This document shows, piece by piece, positions 12,297-23,742 of a stretch of 64,000 nt of DNA. The notes beneath the pieces were generated by a model. That model saw nothing but the letters and a program-made list of their open reading frames with translations, had not been told where the DNA came from and did not search any database. Where the stretch lies: assembly GCA_026874595.1 (NCBI GenBank), contig CM049310.1:1614001-1678000 (forward strand), read 5' to 3'. Position 1 is the stretch's first letter; each line of letters begins with the position of its first letter. Source of the stretch: Sipunculus nudus (Eukaryota; Annelida; Sipuncula; Golfingiida; Sipunculidae). Both the position numbers and the translations under genes were made by a program.

Positions 12297-13620
12297 AAAC
12301 AAGGGACCTATGGGTCACGGCGCACAGCTGTTATATATGATAAAAAAATATGATTTAGAAATGAGGCACATGCTGGTTTTGTGTGGTAATAAATATAAGA
12401 TGTATTATGAGTTGTTGTTGTTTAGCTTATGTATGATTTTGATAGTACCTTTGGAGACAGGGAAGAGGATTGATTTCATTTATTTTATTAACAAATGGAG
12501 TACTATTGTCACACAGATTTTGACTTGGCCATATAACTTATAAGCAGAGCATATAATATACGAGTTTAACTATTTATTTTAAAAAATTACAAATATTGTC
12601 CCAAATATAATTTATAAATAATAATTATAAATAATATGAGAATTGTATGATTTTTTAAAATGAAATATAATTAAAATTATTATTAATATAATATTAAAGA
12701 ATATATTCATGAATGCATTCATGGATACATTTTGAAAGTATTTGCACTGGTATTCATATACTTTCATTTTAACCTGAATTCCCATTCTTCATGCAGGAAA
12801 TTATTCTACATATTCATATTTGTATTTAAATACAATTGCAAAGTATTTGCACCATGTCTGGTATTTATTCAGTTTTCACAAAACAATGATGTTGAGAATC
12901 CAGAATATACAAAATTCACACATTTAAATAATGATCATAAGTACCTGGTTTTATGGCTTTTATTTATATTAAAAAAAATAAATGTAATATATTCATTTTG
13001 GACTAATTTCACATCAATGTACACACTAGACACAGTAGGAATCTAGATTAATATTATAAACTGCATCTTTGTCTATCATTAATTTCCTTCATACGATCCC
13101 TAATGATTAGTAATGAATAATATGATTTACTTTTTTATCAATAAAATTGAACTGAAAAATACCATAGGTGACTGCATGGTGTTATTTGGAATTCGTTACA
13201 TTCTATCCATTGATACAGGATTCTTATATCATCAGTAACTGCAAGTTAATTTCCTGTTATTATAAACTAACATATTCCTTTTCTATTTTTCTTTAATTTG
13301 TTATTAAAAAACAAATAAAAATTTATTAATTTATTGTTTATTGTTATGTTGTTGGTTAAAACTACTAGATGAGTTGGGCTGGACACCTGGATCAACTGTG
13401 GCTGGCCATAAGCTGCCTGGCTGCCCCAGTGTATGACTCGACTCAAGCATGCATAATTTGCTATAAGTTCAACAAGGTCAACATACAAGTGACTCAAGAG
13501 GGGCTGGAGAGAGCCAATGTCTGACATGGTCTCATAAAAACATTAATAATAGCTACACTTTTTGGCCAATTTCTTTCAGCTTTCTAAACCAAAAAGTTGA
13601 AATCCTTATGTGTGCATGAT
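12297..13620. repeat. Copy A of a 1.3-kb dispersed repeat
   Basis: Direct copy of 60188-61545, high identity throughout. It starts with acaaggga.c.atgggtca and includes a nearly perfect palindrome at about 12703-12726 (tattcatgaatgcattcatg, extended by four bases). The first part has open frames by chance in AT-rich sequence. It is followed at 13624 by another copy of the same start signature. Confidence 0.85.
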
Positions 13621-13623
13621 ATG

Positions 13624-16600
13624 AAAACAAGGGACCCATGGGTCACGGCGCTCAGCTTATCGTTATTGGACTATAAATGTTTCTCCACTGTGATACTATA
13701 TCGAGTCGATAAAGCTTATGAATATCATGGACATGTTGGGCTATTATAAAGGTATGTAATGTAATATGTGAGTAAATGAAATTACCTGACTGATGGATTA
13801 ATAGAGTCAAATATAGTGGTTTATTTTTTATTTATTTAGGAGGGGTTGAAAACTGTGATATATTTGAGCAAATATGAATGCAGTGACAGCAGTAATAAGC
13901 AGTAGTAGAATGATGATAAGGCTATTTGTTGAAGGATCTAAAGTGTATGTTAGTCTGCAAGCTTTCAATTTGACAGATATGATGTTATGATTAACTATGC
14001 TGTTACACAATATCTCTTTAGTCTTGACAAGGTACATTATTGTGATGCCCACTATGTCTACATATTACGCAATATTGACATAAGTTCTGGCATGTACATA
14101 GGTACCTATGGACAAATAGTTATACAAAATATTAAAGTATGAATAGAACCTGATTCATCTTGTTCTTGCTTACTGAGGCTGACTTTGGGATGGGGTTCGG
14201 AGAAGGGAAAAGTGAGGGCAGCACGAAGGTGGATGTAGAAATATTCTATTGTAAATTTTTTTTTACATAAGAATATGAAAAGCTAAGAGGAAAGGGGCCC
14301 TCCTACTTGGTTATAGTAAAGTTCTAAATATATGATTGCAAACTAATACTCTGACAAGACTGTCATGAAGAAAAACAGTAAAATTTTGAGATACTGTGAT
14401 GCATATGAAAATTTACAGATGGACAGGCAAGTGGACAGAATGGACTAATACCTTTATTTCACTTTCAAGGGAATAATGCATTTAAGTTTATATATAATCC
14501 TATTTTTTTTAAAGCATATACACTTTTTCCATTAAGAAGTTTTTATGTGAATCATTTTTTTTATTTACAGGTTTTATAAATTTTTAATAAAAAAAACTGA
14601 AAATATAAGTTAAAATATTAGAATTGTTGCAAAAGTTTCAATCATTATATATACAGAGTAAAAAGCTGAAACTATAAGTTAAAATATTAGAATTGTTGCA
14701 AAAGTTGCAATCATCATATATCCAGAGTGTAGCTCATATTGGGTCATATTATGCATACACATATATTTTATTATTTTTAAATCATAAATTTTTAAACTGA
14801 ATTTAAAAGAAAATAATGCCACAATATGGCATCTACAAGAATATTCCTTTAATCACTATTAAAAAGTTTTGCACATTGGAGTTTTCAGTACATGCTTAAT
14901 TTTATTCACCAAAATAAAATAAAAGTAAATTTGATAAAATAAAACATCTTTTCAAATAAAGTATACACACTCTTGGTTGAATGAGGGACAAACAATATCA
15001 TTGTGCTAATTACTATCCCATATTTAATTTATTACTGGAATTAATAGTCAATTTCACACCTGGTGAAGTTTTTACTCTTCTGAAGTAAGGAATTACTTAT
15101 CTGATGAACATCCACGCTTTCATAGCAATACACCACTTTGTGGACACAATTAATTGTACACTTTAATCATTGTAACCCTGGTGGTACAATACAAAATCTA
15201 AAATGTAGCATAGCCTAGAATAAGAATGAATCAAATACAGAAAATAATAACATTCATCTAGCTTATGCACCATCTGGGGGGGGGGGGGGGGGGGGAGTAC
15301 AGGGCAGAGGGGAAGCCTGCTGGTAGTGGCCAAGCTGACCTAAGGCAAGCTGCCTGGGGTGGGTTACATAATGCAAGTGAAGGCTGTACTACTAGGTGGG
15401 CTAGATGTAAACAACACTTGACATGGTGTATAAAAACATGAATAAAAGCTATTCTTTCCAATCAATTTCTTTGAAATTTCAGATTTAAAAGATTAAATAC
15501 TTATGTATATATGCTGTGAAAATTAAATCAACAGTGCCAAAGTTGGACAAAATTTAAGGTACTGATTTTTTATTTATTCTAATAACTTGAAAAATTTGAA
15601 AAATTCAGATTTAATTTTGGGTAAACAATTGAATCTTGATTAAATAAAGTTATATTCCTGAAAAAAAAAATTCTCCTAGGTTCAGCAATTCTCATGTTAG
15701 GTGAGTAAATATATTTTCTGATTTTTTAAAAAATTGCATTATGGTTAGGCCCATAACTTCAAAATAATACCCAATACTGGCCTAATTTTTGGTATGTTCA
15801 TAGAAAATGTATGAAAGAATGTGAATACTAAATACGATCAAAAACAGATCAGTGGTTTTGATATTAGGCAGCCTTGAAGTGTTACAATGGCTTTTTTTAT
15901 GGAAAACGGAGTTTTTTTTTCCCTTAATATCTCGAAGGAACGAAGTCCTAATGACCCAATTTTCGGTATGGTAGGAGATTTTGGGGACATCTAAAATTAT
16001 GCCAACAGCCTGGGGAGCATGGAGATGTGCACTGAATGACCTACAGTCATCAAAGTGGACTGCTTGACGATGTAAGGGAATACAACAAGAGCCTCCAAAA
16101 AAATTCAATAACTAGCCTAATTTTGCAGCTTTTATTTTCAAATTTCAGATTTTAACAGATTAAATCCTTATGTATACATGCTGTGAAAATTAAATCCACA
16201 GTACTTACAGGAAAAAAACGTGCCTTGGCCAAAGTTGGGCAAAATTTAAGGTACCAATTTTATATTTTTGCCAATATTTAAAAAAATTTAACAGATTTTG
16301 ATCTAATTTTTGGTATACAATTAAATTTTGATTAATTAAAGTTGTATTACTGGAAAAAAGTCCCTACCTTTAACACTTTTGGTCTTAAGTGACCAAATAT
16401 CTTCCTGATTTTTTTTACAAAGTCCATTATGTTTGGGCCCATAACTTTTTTAAATTATATAATACTGACTTAATATCTGGCATGTACATAGGATCTATAT
16501 AGAGGAATATTTATGGTAAATATGAAGAAAACCAGATGAGTGGTTTTGATATTAGGCAGTCCTGAAGTGTGAAAATAGATTTCTAATAAAAAATTGAGGT

Positions 16601-16811
16601 TTTTCCTTAATATCTCGAAGGAACGAAGTCCTATTGACCCAATTTTCGGCATGGTAGTAGATTTTGGGGACATCTAACTGTATGCCGAATTTCAGATTCG
16701 TAGGTCCAACGGTGTCGAAACGTGCCAGTCTTACGGACGGACGGACAGACGGACGGACGACGGACAATGGACCACGACTATAGCTCAGATGACTTATAGT
16801 CAGCTGAGCTA
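13624..16811. mobile_element. Non-autonomous element with acaagggaccc start and hairpin end
   Basis: Starts with acaagggacccatgggtcac (near 13627) and ends in the near-perfect hairpin tagctcagatgac/gtcagctgagcta (16781-16811), preceded by a run of ACGG/GACG repeats. The same pair of ends bounds 39013-42412 and 43913-45808. The interior has a 20-base poly-G run (15276-15295) and two copies of a roughly 650-base block (acgtgcc.tgg.caaagttgg, ttaggcagtc.tgaagtgt). No transposase is visible. The boundaries are inferred from shared ends; nested insertion is possible. Confidence 0.6.
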
Positions 16812-18126
16812 ATTATATCAACAGTGCTCACAGGAAACAAACGTGCCATGGTCAAAGTTGGGCAAAATTTAAGGTACTAATTTTATATTTATACTAATAA
16901 CTTATAAAATTTGAAAAATTCAGAACTAATTTTGGGTATTCAATTGAATCTTGATTAAATAATTTTACATTCCTGACAAAAAATCTCTAGCTTCAGCAAT
17001 CCCCTTGTTAAGGGAGTAAATATATTTCTTGATTTTTTACAAAGTGCATTATGTTTGGGCCCATAACTTAAAACAGTTACGCAATACTGACATCATTTCT
17101 GGCATGTGCATAGAGAATGTATAGAAAAATATGTATATTATATATGATTAAAGTCAGATCAGTGGTTTTGATATTAGGCAGTCTTGAAGTGTAACAATGG
17201 GTTTTAAATGGAAAAATGAAGTTTTTCTTTAACATCTCAAAGGTATTAAGTCCTAGTGACCAAATTCTTGGCATGTTAGGGGATTTTGGAGACATCTAAT
17301 TGTATACCCAATTTTTGGAACTGAGAGCTGAAGCTGGGGGGCTGAGCTATGCAAACTGCATAACACTAGCTTGATGTAAACAATATGTTACATGGTGCTT
17401 GAAAACTTGAATAAAATCTACAGTTTCTGATCAACCGGTTTCAAATTTTTGGTGTTAACATGCAAAATGCTAACAAAAACATGCTGTAAAAACTAAATCC
17501 ACAGCAGTTACAGGAAAAAAAACGTGCCATGGTCAAAGTTGGGCAAAATTTAAGGTACCAATTTTTTATTTTTGTTAATATTTTAAAAATTCAAAAGATT
17601 TTGATCTAATTTTGGGTATACAATTTAATTTTGATTAATTAAAGTTATAATACTGGAAAAAAAAGTCCATAGCTTTAACATGTTTTGTGTTAAGTGATCA
17701 AATATCTTTCCTGATTTTTTACAAAATGCATTATGTTTGGGCCCATAACTTTTCAAATTTATAAAATACAGACATAACTTCTGGCATGTATATAGGAACT
17801 ATATAGAGGAATATTTTTGGTAAATATGAGGAAAAACAGAAGAGTGGTTTTGATATTTGGCAGTCCTGAAGTGTGAAAATAGGTTTTTAATAAAAAATTG
17901 AGGTTTTTCCTTAATTTCTCAAAGGAACGAGTCGCAAAGACCCAGTTTTCGGCTTGGTAGGAGATCTTGGGGACATCTAACATTATGCGGAATTTTGGAT
18001 TCCTAGGTCTTACGGTTTCAAAACGTGCCACATCTACGGACGGACGGACGGACGGACAGACAGACGGACGGACGACGGACAATGGACCACGACTATAGCT
18101 CAGATGACTTATAGTCAGCTGAGCTA
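16812..18126. repeat. Further copies of the 650-base block, ending in the same hairpin
   Basis: Two more copies of the block with acgtgccatggtcaaagttg landmarks (about 16840 and 17522). The second ends in ACGG-type tetranucleotide repeats (about 18038-18080) and the hairpin tagctcag...ctgagcta at 18096-18126. Open frames of 70-107 residues on the minus strand here recur in every copy and are repeat-derived. Confidence 0.7.
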
Positions 18127-18171
18127 AAAATTGTCTGCGTAGTGTAGACTATAGAGTGGTAAAAATATTAT

Positions 18172-18366
18172 TTGGCTAAGCGTGTAAACAAACTTGGCTG
18201 CGCCCATGCCAAGCTAGTGCGGAACTGCAAGATATACAAACAGTGGGGGATAACTGACCTCAGGCCAAACCAGAAAGTAAGTACAGAGACCGTCTTGAAA
18301 GATGACTATTGCATCGTGTGTATTCCAACGGGGGGTGGAAAGATTCCGTGCTACCAAGTACTTCGA
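18172..18366 (+). pseudogene. Fragment of a RecQ-like DNA helicase
   Basis: The frame from 18172 (no ATG; it opens at TTG) reads YKQWGITDLRPNQKVSTETV then LKDDYCIVCIPTGGGKIPCY. This matches the start of a RecQ-family helicase core: the F/LRPxQ motif 0, followed by Walker A PTGGGKS. Here the Ser after the Lys is Ile. Resemblance stops after CYQV and the frame ends at 18447. RecQ enzymes unwind DNA 3' to 5' using ATP. No further helicase motifs follow, so this is a truncated, decayed fragment sitting between two repeat copies. It could be gene capture by a mobile element or a relic retained between insertions. Confidence 0.5.
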
Positions 18367-18489
18367 CCGCAATGCAAATCGACCGGCACCTCGAAGAAGA
18401 TCCGATTGTGCTGGCCAAACCTGACCGGCAACAGCGGTTTCTTGTAACGGTTTTGTAGCCATTGTTGAGCATGGCGTAACCGCTGCTCA

Positions 18490-19370
18490 TGGAGCGTAGG
18501 GGGTACTTTCGAACCCCATAGCTCTGAGGATATAGGTCACAGTGGCCTATTTTCAGGTTTCCATGGAGATTTTTTTATGGAAATCCATGGGTTTTCAGTT
18601 GGAAGTTTCTAGGTCCAGCGGTTACGATTTGAGCCATGTGAACAGATGGACGGACGGACAGACAGACTAACAAAGATTGATTCCTATAGCTCAATCAGCT
18701 GAGCTAAAATTACAAGTAGCGCCACCAATTTTCGAGACCTGACAAGTCATGTTATGGTCAATATTCAACAAGATCTATGCATTAATGATAAAGATACTGG
18801 AGGGTTACTTACAAGCCCCATGGCTCGGAGGATATAGGTAACAGTGACCTAATTTCAGGTTTCTAAGGAGGTTCTGAATGACCTATATGGATGTTAACTT
18901 AGAAGCTTCTAGGGTCAGCGGTTACGATGTGTGCCTTACTAACAGACGGCATGACGGTTCAAGCGACATTCATATACCTCAGTTGACATTCAGTGAGATG
19001 AGCTAAAAATTGTTGGGTTTTGTATGAAATTTTACTTAAAAATGGACAAATCGCCACAAATGCGACCTTTCTGAAGTGTTGGACGGGCCGATCCTACTTA
19101 AGTTTTCCATGTACAGCTGGCAAGTTGAAGTACGTTATTTTTATTTTATGCAACAAGGCAAAACACTGTTAAACATTCTCTATCACAGAGAAGAATCTGT
19201 CTGTCAGGCTGCTCTCAGAATATAGGTCACTGTGACCTAATTTCAGGTTGTCAGGACCGGAGCCCTTTCTGGATATTTAGAGGTTTCTTGTCAAATGCTT
19301 ACATTTTGTATGTTGCTGACAGAAGACGCAACCAGCGGAAAGACAAAGAACCATTGCTACAGCTGAGCAT
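18490..19370. repeat. Dispersed repeat block, 40-42 kb family
   Basis: Three landmarks ggatataggtcacagtggcc, ggatataggtaacagtgacc and aatataggtcactgtgacct (about 18530, 18832 and 19217), each followed by taatttcaggtt or a close variant. The first copy ends in cagctgagctaaaat near 18710, the second in gagatgagctaaaaattg near 19005. About 300-385 bases per unit. Confidence 0.7.
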
Positions 19371-19449
19371 GACTACACATCAGATAAGTTAAGAACCCGC
19401 CCCGCATTTTTGGGAATGACAAAAGTAAATATGAGCCTTTTTTTGTGGA

Positions 19450-20175
19450 CGAACCGGTTTAAAACAGCGATAGTCCTTCCCAGCAGGTGTCGCTATCTTG
19501 GTAAGGAAAGGCATTTTCTAAAGCTGAAATTACATTTTGTATTTTTGATTATGGAAGATATTATGGTATCACGATTTACCCCCGTTTAATCAAGAGAGAC
19601 TTGAAACAAAACAATACACATTCTTCTTTTATATAAAGTTTATTGAGATAAATGAAAATATATACAAAACATGAAAAGCTGTATTTCAATGAAAAATATC
19701 TCTGAATTTTGCCTGATGAACAATCTTCACATTTTATACAGATATTAGGCATAAAAATAAATGTCAGAACTCGTGCTACAAAAACGGCTATTTAATGGTT
19801 TGCAGCATTAGTGCCATCGTCCATATTTAAGCTATTTTATCACCAAACGTGCTAATTCAACTGCATTTATGCATCCCTCCAAGACATATGTTTATTCTTT
19901 ATTTATCTAAATGACTTCCTGCAACACTGGTCATAACTCCAGGTATTTTTCTTTCAAAACATTTATAATTCACCGGGAAAAGAACTTGTGAAGAGAAGAT
20001 GCTGGCAATGGTTCTGTAGATGTAAAGGTACTGGTTACACCATAAGTCTCCTGAGTTATTTATCATTATAAACTGTTACACATATATACGTTTAACATCT
20101 GCAAACAGGAGATGGTAATTCATGTTTACGTGTATGTATAAGTATTTACATATGAAGATGAAAAAAGAAAAACTG
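19450..20175. repeat. Copy of 590-1300; probable 3' UTR end of the minus-strand gene
   Basis: Direct, diverged match to 590-1300. On the minus strand it contains AATAAA (complement of 19639-19644) followed within about 20-30 bases by the GT-rich stretch TGTGTATTGTTTTGTTTC. This is the layout of an animal poly(A) site. Confidence 0.6.
19639..19644 (-). promoter_or_regulatory. Candidate poly(A) signal AATAAA with downstream GT-rich element
   Basis: The complement reads AATAAA, with a GT-rich run about 25-40 bases downstream on the minus strand. If used by the gene ending at 23489, the 3' UTR would be about 3.9 kb. Closer AATAAA candidates are at the complements of about 23418-23423 and about 23147-23156, without such a clear downstream element. 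Confidence 0.4.
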
Positions 20176-21585
20176 AAAAAAACATGAATATGTCAAATGT
20201 CTGACGAGTAGCCTGAATAGGAGGTACTACTGCATGCATGTGTGTGTATACTGTATACATAAATATCCACACACACATACACACACACACAATACTGAAA
20301 GCATGCAGAATTTAAAGTTGTTAAATGCCAGCAGTCAGAGCTACCATGCCTAATTTTGAAAAGAACATTTACAAAAAGAGTGGCAAATTTGAGAATAAAA
20401 AAATATAAACCACTAAATTTCCTTCCATGACTAGAAGGAAAACGCGTATTGCTTTCTTCCACACAAAGAGCATAGAATGCTGTATCACAGTTAACAGAGT
20501 ATAATTTACGAAAGCTGAACTCTACATATTTACAGTATGTACATTTGTCATGAATACAATATAAACAATTCTGAAAAGTGTGGTACTGTACAATTATTAT
20601 GCCATGTTTTAAGTAACGATTAACCAATGTTATTTTGCTGTAAACTATCACAATATATTATATGACATTTCCACATCATAAATGCCCCAAACAACAGCAA
20701 ACCAATCAAATTCCATATCAAATTCCAAATGTAACCTCTACATTTCAAATGACCAGATAATCATAGACTTATGTACTAAACAAAAATTTGGTATGATCCA
20801 AAATCAATTCAGTGCCTTAAAAGTATCATAATTTATAGCACATCTCAATTCTGATTGGTTTGAGTGCATTTCATGAGAACCAATCACACAGCAATTTTAA
20901 GTCATCTGACTGCCATTGTAAGTTTTGCATTGTATCTGGTTAAACCTGATCTTTCACATGCTTATGGAAAAGCTAAAAGGTCATGTGACTGATTTGCCAT
21001 GGTAACAGCCTCATATCCATTAACCTGACATTGAGCTGCCATGTTTGAAAGGACTGTAAACTGTGAATAATTGCAGGACTAAAGGGACCAGATCCCATGC
21101 ATTAAGATCTAACTTTTAGGAAGTAGTTTTTTTTGTGAACTACAGTTTTATTTAATGTAACTATGAAACATTTTACATGTCTGTTACATGCCTCACTGAT
21201 AGAAGCACTTCAGGGGATCATGAGATTCATTTTCACTCAAAAAACTTGCAAACTACATTTTTTGTATAGACTGTAGGACTAAGGATTTTCCATTATGTAT
21301 CATACTTTGCACATAATATAAAATCCCTGGTATACATAATATTTGTTTAAAGAAGATAAATTAACTGATGCTCACATAAATTTCTAAATCATATACACTT
21401 TCTTTCAAGAAACACTCATGAATCATACATGATATGTCGTGTTAATATACTAAGTTGTGATATTATAATACCCAGTATATGATAAACACATGAAAACACG
21501 AGGTATAATTCAATTTCTGTACACTGAACTTCCTTGATTTGACTGAGTGTACTGCTGGTAGTGACTGGACATTGGCAGTGACAGC
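20176..21585. other. No gene seen; possible 3' UTR
   Basis: AT-rich sequence with a short (AC)n run near 20267-20290. The 152-residue minus-strand frame at 20193-20651 has no recognisable motif and low-complexity ends; not supported. Confidence 0.4.
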
Positions 21586-21589
21586 TAAG

Positions 21590-22062
21590 CCCTTACACAC
21601 ACTAACAAAAGCTGACAAACCCTGGTCAGCCTTGAGTAATGTGAGCTCACAGAATAACAAAAGCTGACAAACCCTGGTCAGCCATGAGAAATGTGAGCTC
21701 ACACACTAACAAAAGCTGACAAACCCTGGTCAGCCTTGAGTAATGTGAGCTCACACACTAACAAAAGCTGACAAACCCTGGTCAGCCTTGAGTAATGTGA
21801 GCTTACACACTAACAAAAGCTGACAAACCCTGGTCAGCCTTGAGTAATGTGAGCTAACACACTAACAAAAGTTGACAAACCCTGGTCAGCCATGAGAAAT
21901 GTGAGCTCACACACTAACAAAAGCTGACAAACCCTGGTCAGCCTTGAGTAATGTGAGCTCACACACTAACAAAAGCTGACAAACCCTGGTCAGCCTTGAG
22001 AAATGTGAGCTCACACACTAACAAAAGCTGACAAACCCTGGTCAGCCATGAGAAATGTGAGC
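21590..22062. repeat. 52-bp minisatellite, about 9 copies
   Basis: Unit landmarks are gctgacaaaccctggtcagc, an internal short hairpin (GCTGAC/GTCAGC), then c.tgag.aatgtgagct and cacacactaacaaaa. Copies are nearly identical, with t/a alternation at two positions. It lies downstream of the minus-strand stop codon, possibly in the 3' UTR. Confidence 0.95.
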
Positions 22063-23488
22063 TAGAAAGTGGAAAATCATCATATGACATGTCATGACTT
22101 TACCATACCATGATCAAACAGCATGACCAGTTTTCCATTTTGGTCAAGTGATACTTGTATATCACATGATTAAGTCATAATCAATCAAACTGTGTTTCAC
22201 ATTAGTTCATCACATGACACTTAACATGATAGTTTTATTCACCATTAAGTTAAATACACCAAAAACAAACTAAACAAGGCACCAACATTAGAGAAGTGAC
22301 ATTCAGTAGTGAGCAACAATCATTGTTAATACTGGTTGACCGTGAAATTTAAGTGACACATAATCCAACTCTTTATATATCAGATATACCTAAACGTAAA
22401 CTGATGGGTGATGAATATCAACTAATAAAGAGGATAGTCTGGATGGTTTCTGCAGGATCAGTGGAATGAATTATCATTAAACTTTTATAACTAATCAATG
22501 AACCTTGAAAAAACAACATTCAAATTAATTTGGATGATTCTGATGACTTTTTACAGTGTTTTATATAATGATTTTACTCTGGTGCAGATCACTTGGTTTA
22601 AGTCATAACACCCCTGACTACTAGTACACAAGTACTGTCCTACTCCATACTACAGTAGTTACAGTGTATCATACTCTGTGTATAAATGCATAACGTCTAC
22701 ATATTGAGCATCAGATTAATAGCACCATGAGGTACACACATTAGAGCCGTAACAACACATTATTTCATCATCTGATTTACAGTAAAACCTGCCTGATGGC
22801 CACCTCTGTTTAGGACCACCTAACAATAATGACCACTTGTTCACAGTCCGTATTCTTGCTAGCCTCTTATATGAGACCTAGCTCAGACCACCACCTCGAA
22901 AATGCAACCACTTTATTTAGGTCCCTTTGTAGTCATAAATTTAAGATTTTTCTGTATATCATGATACTTTTCTCACCACATGAACTTGATAAAATAAAAG
23001 TAAGGTATATTTAGATCCTATGCAAAAGTTCTCCCTTTTCATGACAACATAACTTTCTCTCACAAAATTTTTTTTTCCCAAATCAGAAACTCAATTTTCA
23101 CCCTGCTGCTGCACATACTGTTAAGGAGTATCAAATATGATTTTTTTATTTATTTTACTTTAATTAAAACTTCTTTAATTTTATATGGATTGTAAACATA
23201 GTTATTAAAAAATTAATTTGGTATTTGCTTTATGGTTAGCCAATCAGATGCCATACTGAACGAAGACCTCTCATTTTTCCTACCTTATATGACACTGAAA
23301 GAGTAAATTGAGAAGGTTTGACATCAATTTCAATAGCACAGTCAAATACTGTCTATATATCAAGACAAGAACATACAATAATGAAATCCTGATATGATAC
23401 CTGACTTTGTACCGCAATTTATTTGAGGACTCATGTATTGTGACAGCTCTACAATGTACAAGGATGAACATGAGATGATGTGGGAATT
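22063..23488. other. Downstream of the minus-strand stop; probable 3' UTR
   Basis: No coding region seen. It contains candidate AATAAA signals on the minus strand near 23147-23156 and 23418-23423. Confidence 0.4.
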
Positions 23489-23742
23489 TTAACTCTGTAC
23501 CCCTGTAGCATGTTTCAGCGCCAGGCTGCTGAGCAGGTCGGTGGCATAGCGGACCTCCTGGACACAGAACTCCAGCTGTTCCGTCTGTGTCTGTGACAGG
23601 AGGGATGTCTCTGACAGCTCCAATTGTGAATCCGAGGTGCTGCTGTTGATCTGGTCTGACCCTGCCACAGCCACTAACTTTAAGGATGCCTTCTGCACCA
23701 GCAGAGCACTGCTGCTTAACTGCTGCAGGCAGTCTGGGTTCC
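23489..23742 (-). CDS. Exon 16: C-terminal exon with stop codon
   Basis: Acceptor tttgttag/GGA, stop TAA at 23489-23491. Ends NPDCLQQLSSSALLVQKASL, a Ser/Thr-rich stretch, then EFCVQEVRYATDLLSSLALK and HATGVQS. Confidence 0.85.

Noticed and set aside
16470-18082. Repeated minus-strand frames of 67-107 residues
   Set aside because: The same peptide pattern appears in every copy of the repeat, including 45459-45662, with no domain or codon constraint.
20193-20651. 152-residue minus-strand frame as a gene
   Set aside because: No recognisable motif, part of it is an (AC)n run, and it lies in the probable 3' UTR.
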